Shown here: positions 55,163 to 55,745 of the stretch, piece by piece
How the letters are laid out: each line of letters opens with the position of its first letter
Position numbering within the stretch: position 1 is the first letter of the stretch
Source of the DNA: Branchiostoma floridae
Taxonomy: Eukaryota; Chordata; Leptocardii; Amphioxiformes; Branchiostomatidae
Direction: 5' to 3'
Assembly: GCF_000003815.2 (NCBI RefSeq)
Contig: NC_049981.1
Coordinates: 20,643,015-20,698,759, forward strand
Length of the DNA stretch: 55,745 bases
The notes under the pieces: model-generated
Database searches by the model: none
Seen by the model: the letters and a program-made list of their open reading frames with translations, nothing else
Told to the model about the DNA's origin: nothing
Position numbers and translations under genes: made by a program

Positions 55163-55745
55163 GTGAGTACATGTAGACAATGAACAAGGGCTCCTACATT
55201 TCATGATGGGGGGCTTTAAGATTTCTTCAAGGTGAAGCTGGTAATGTGCATGTAGACTTGAATTGACACATTTTTTAATTGAAATTTTGAGTAAAGATGC
55301 ATTTGTGAACCCCTTTTCCTGGACTTTAAATGAAAGACCCCCCTCTCCTAGATGCTTGTGGGAAAAGGACAGAAGTCCTCTTATAAATCAATACTCAGGG
55401 CTTGATCTTGAATGGTTGGTAGGTTTTGGGGCATCAAAATATCAAGGATTTGTGCTCCATTCCAACCATTCCTTTAAGTTATCAATAGTATTTCATTAAG
55501 ATAAAAATCTTTTGTTTGTTGTACCCACAGTTGTACCTGCTTCAGCCCTTTTTAATGCAACATTATGTTAGGAAACATTGTCTCAACATTAAGCATCTAA
55601 AAAGTCTAAAGTAATTACAGGCATGCTTGAATGTTTTTGAAATTACTAATATGTGTACAGTAGGAAGTTTGTTGTTTTTACCTTCAAACCATTTCACACA
55701 GTAATTCTCTCTGTGCATGTGAATGAAGTAGAGTTGTCTTGCTTT
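55163..55745 (+). other. 5' part of next intron
   Basis: AT-rich sequence after the exon 31 donor. No further confident exon before the window ends. Confidence 0.6.

Noticed and set aside
55531-55571. Possible alternative last exon (VVPASALFNATLC then stop)
   Set aside because: Good acceptor and correct phase, but only 13 codons, no polyadenylation signal nearby, and no resemblance to the family's C-terminus.

Overview
This is eukaryotic (metazoan) DNA. Almost the whole window is the middle and 3' part of one plus-strand, intron-rich gene. I can join 31 exons, all with GT-AG introns and all in consistent reading phase, between 308 and 55162 (4124 coding nt, 1374 complete codons). The joined protein is a PDZ-GEF, the Rap1/Rap2 guanine-nucleotide exchange factor called RAPGEF2/RAPGEF6 in vertebrates. 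The 5' end (start codon and first part of the N-terminal cyclic-nucleotide-like domain) and the 3' end (last tail exons, stop and UTR) lie outside the window.

Likely organism: an invertebrate deuterostome, most probably an amphioxus (Branchiostoma). This rests on high but sub-vertebrate protein similarity, exon residues that mix features of vertebrate RAPGEF2 and RAPGEF6 as expected before their duplication, AT-rich introns of 0.2-10 kb full of decayed SINE, LINE and MITE-like repeats, and abundant TACATGTA-type motifs. It is an inference; no species marker was read directly.

Layout: 308-17196, three small exons separated by 8-9 kb introns, encoding the end of an N-terminal degenerate cNMP-binding domain. 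17197-27559, a 10.4 kb intron holding most of the mobile DNA: a LINE 3' remnant, an inverted-repeat element broken by an assembly gap, a 1.43 kb TIR element, and an element ending in a hairpin. 27560-28274, acidic/serine-rich linker exons. 28816-34766, the second (canonical-position) cNMP-binding-like domain; its last intron carries a CpG-rich island with a possible antisense first exon. 38450-39825, RasGEF N-terminal (REM) domain. 40074-40314, PDZ domain in one exon. 40754-41636, linker. 41585-44114, Ras-association domain. 44326-47061, catalytic CDC25/RasGEF domain. 48255-55162, disordered Ser/Pro-rich tail.

The domains act together as a membrane-recruited Rap activator: the RA and PDZ domains localise the protein, the REM domain supports the catalytic CDC25 domain, and the degenerate cNMP domains are regulatory rather than true cAMP sensors in this family. 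No second confirmed protein-coding gene, tRNA, rRNA or CRISPR was found. The most interesting unexplained signals are a series of phase-symmetric candidate cassette exons in the disordered tail, two of which share sequence with each other; a near-perfect 43-bp inverted repeat; a repeat family whose terminal hairpin is kept although its stem sequence differs between copies; an intronic tandem repeat that stays open in the exon's frame; and the CpG-rich island.
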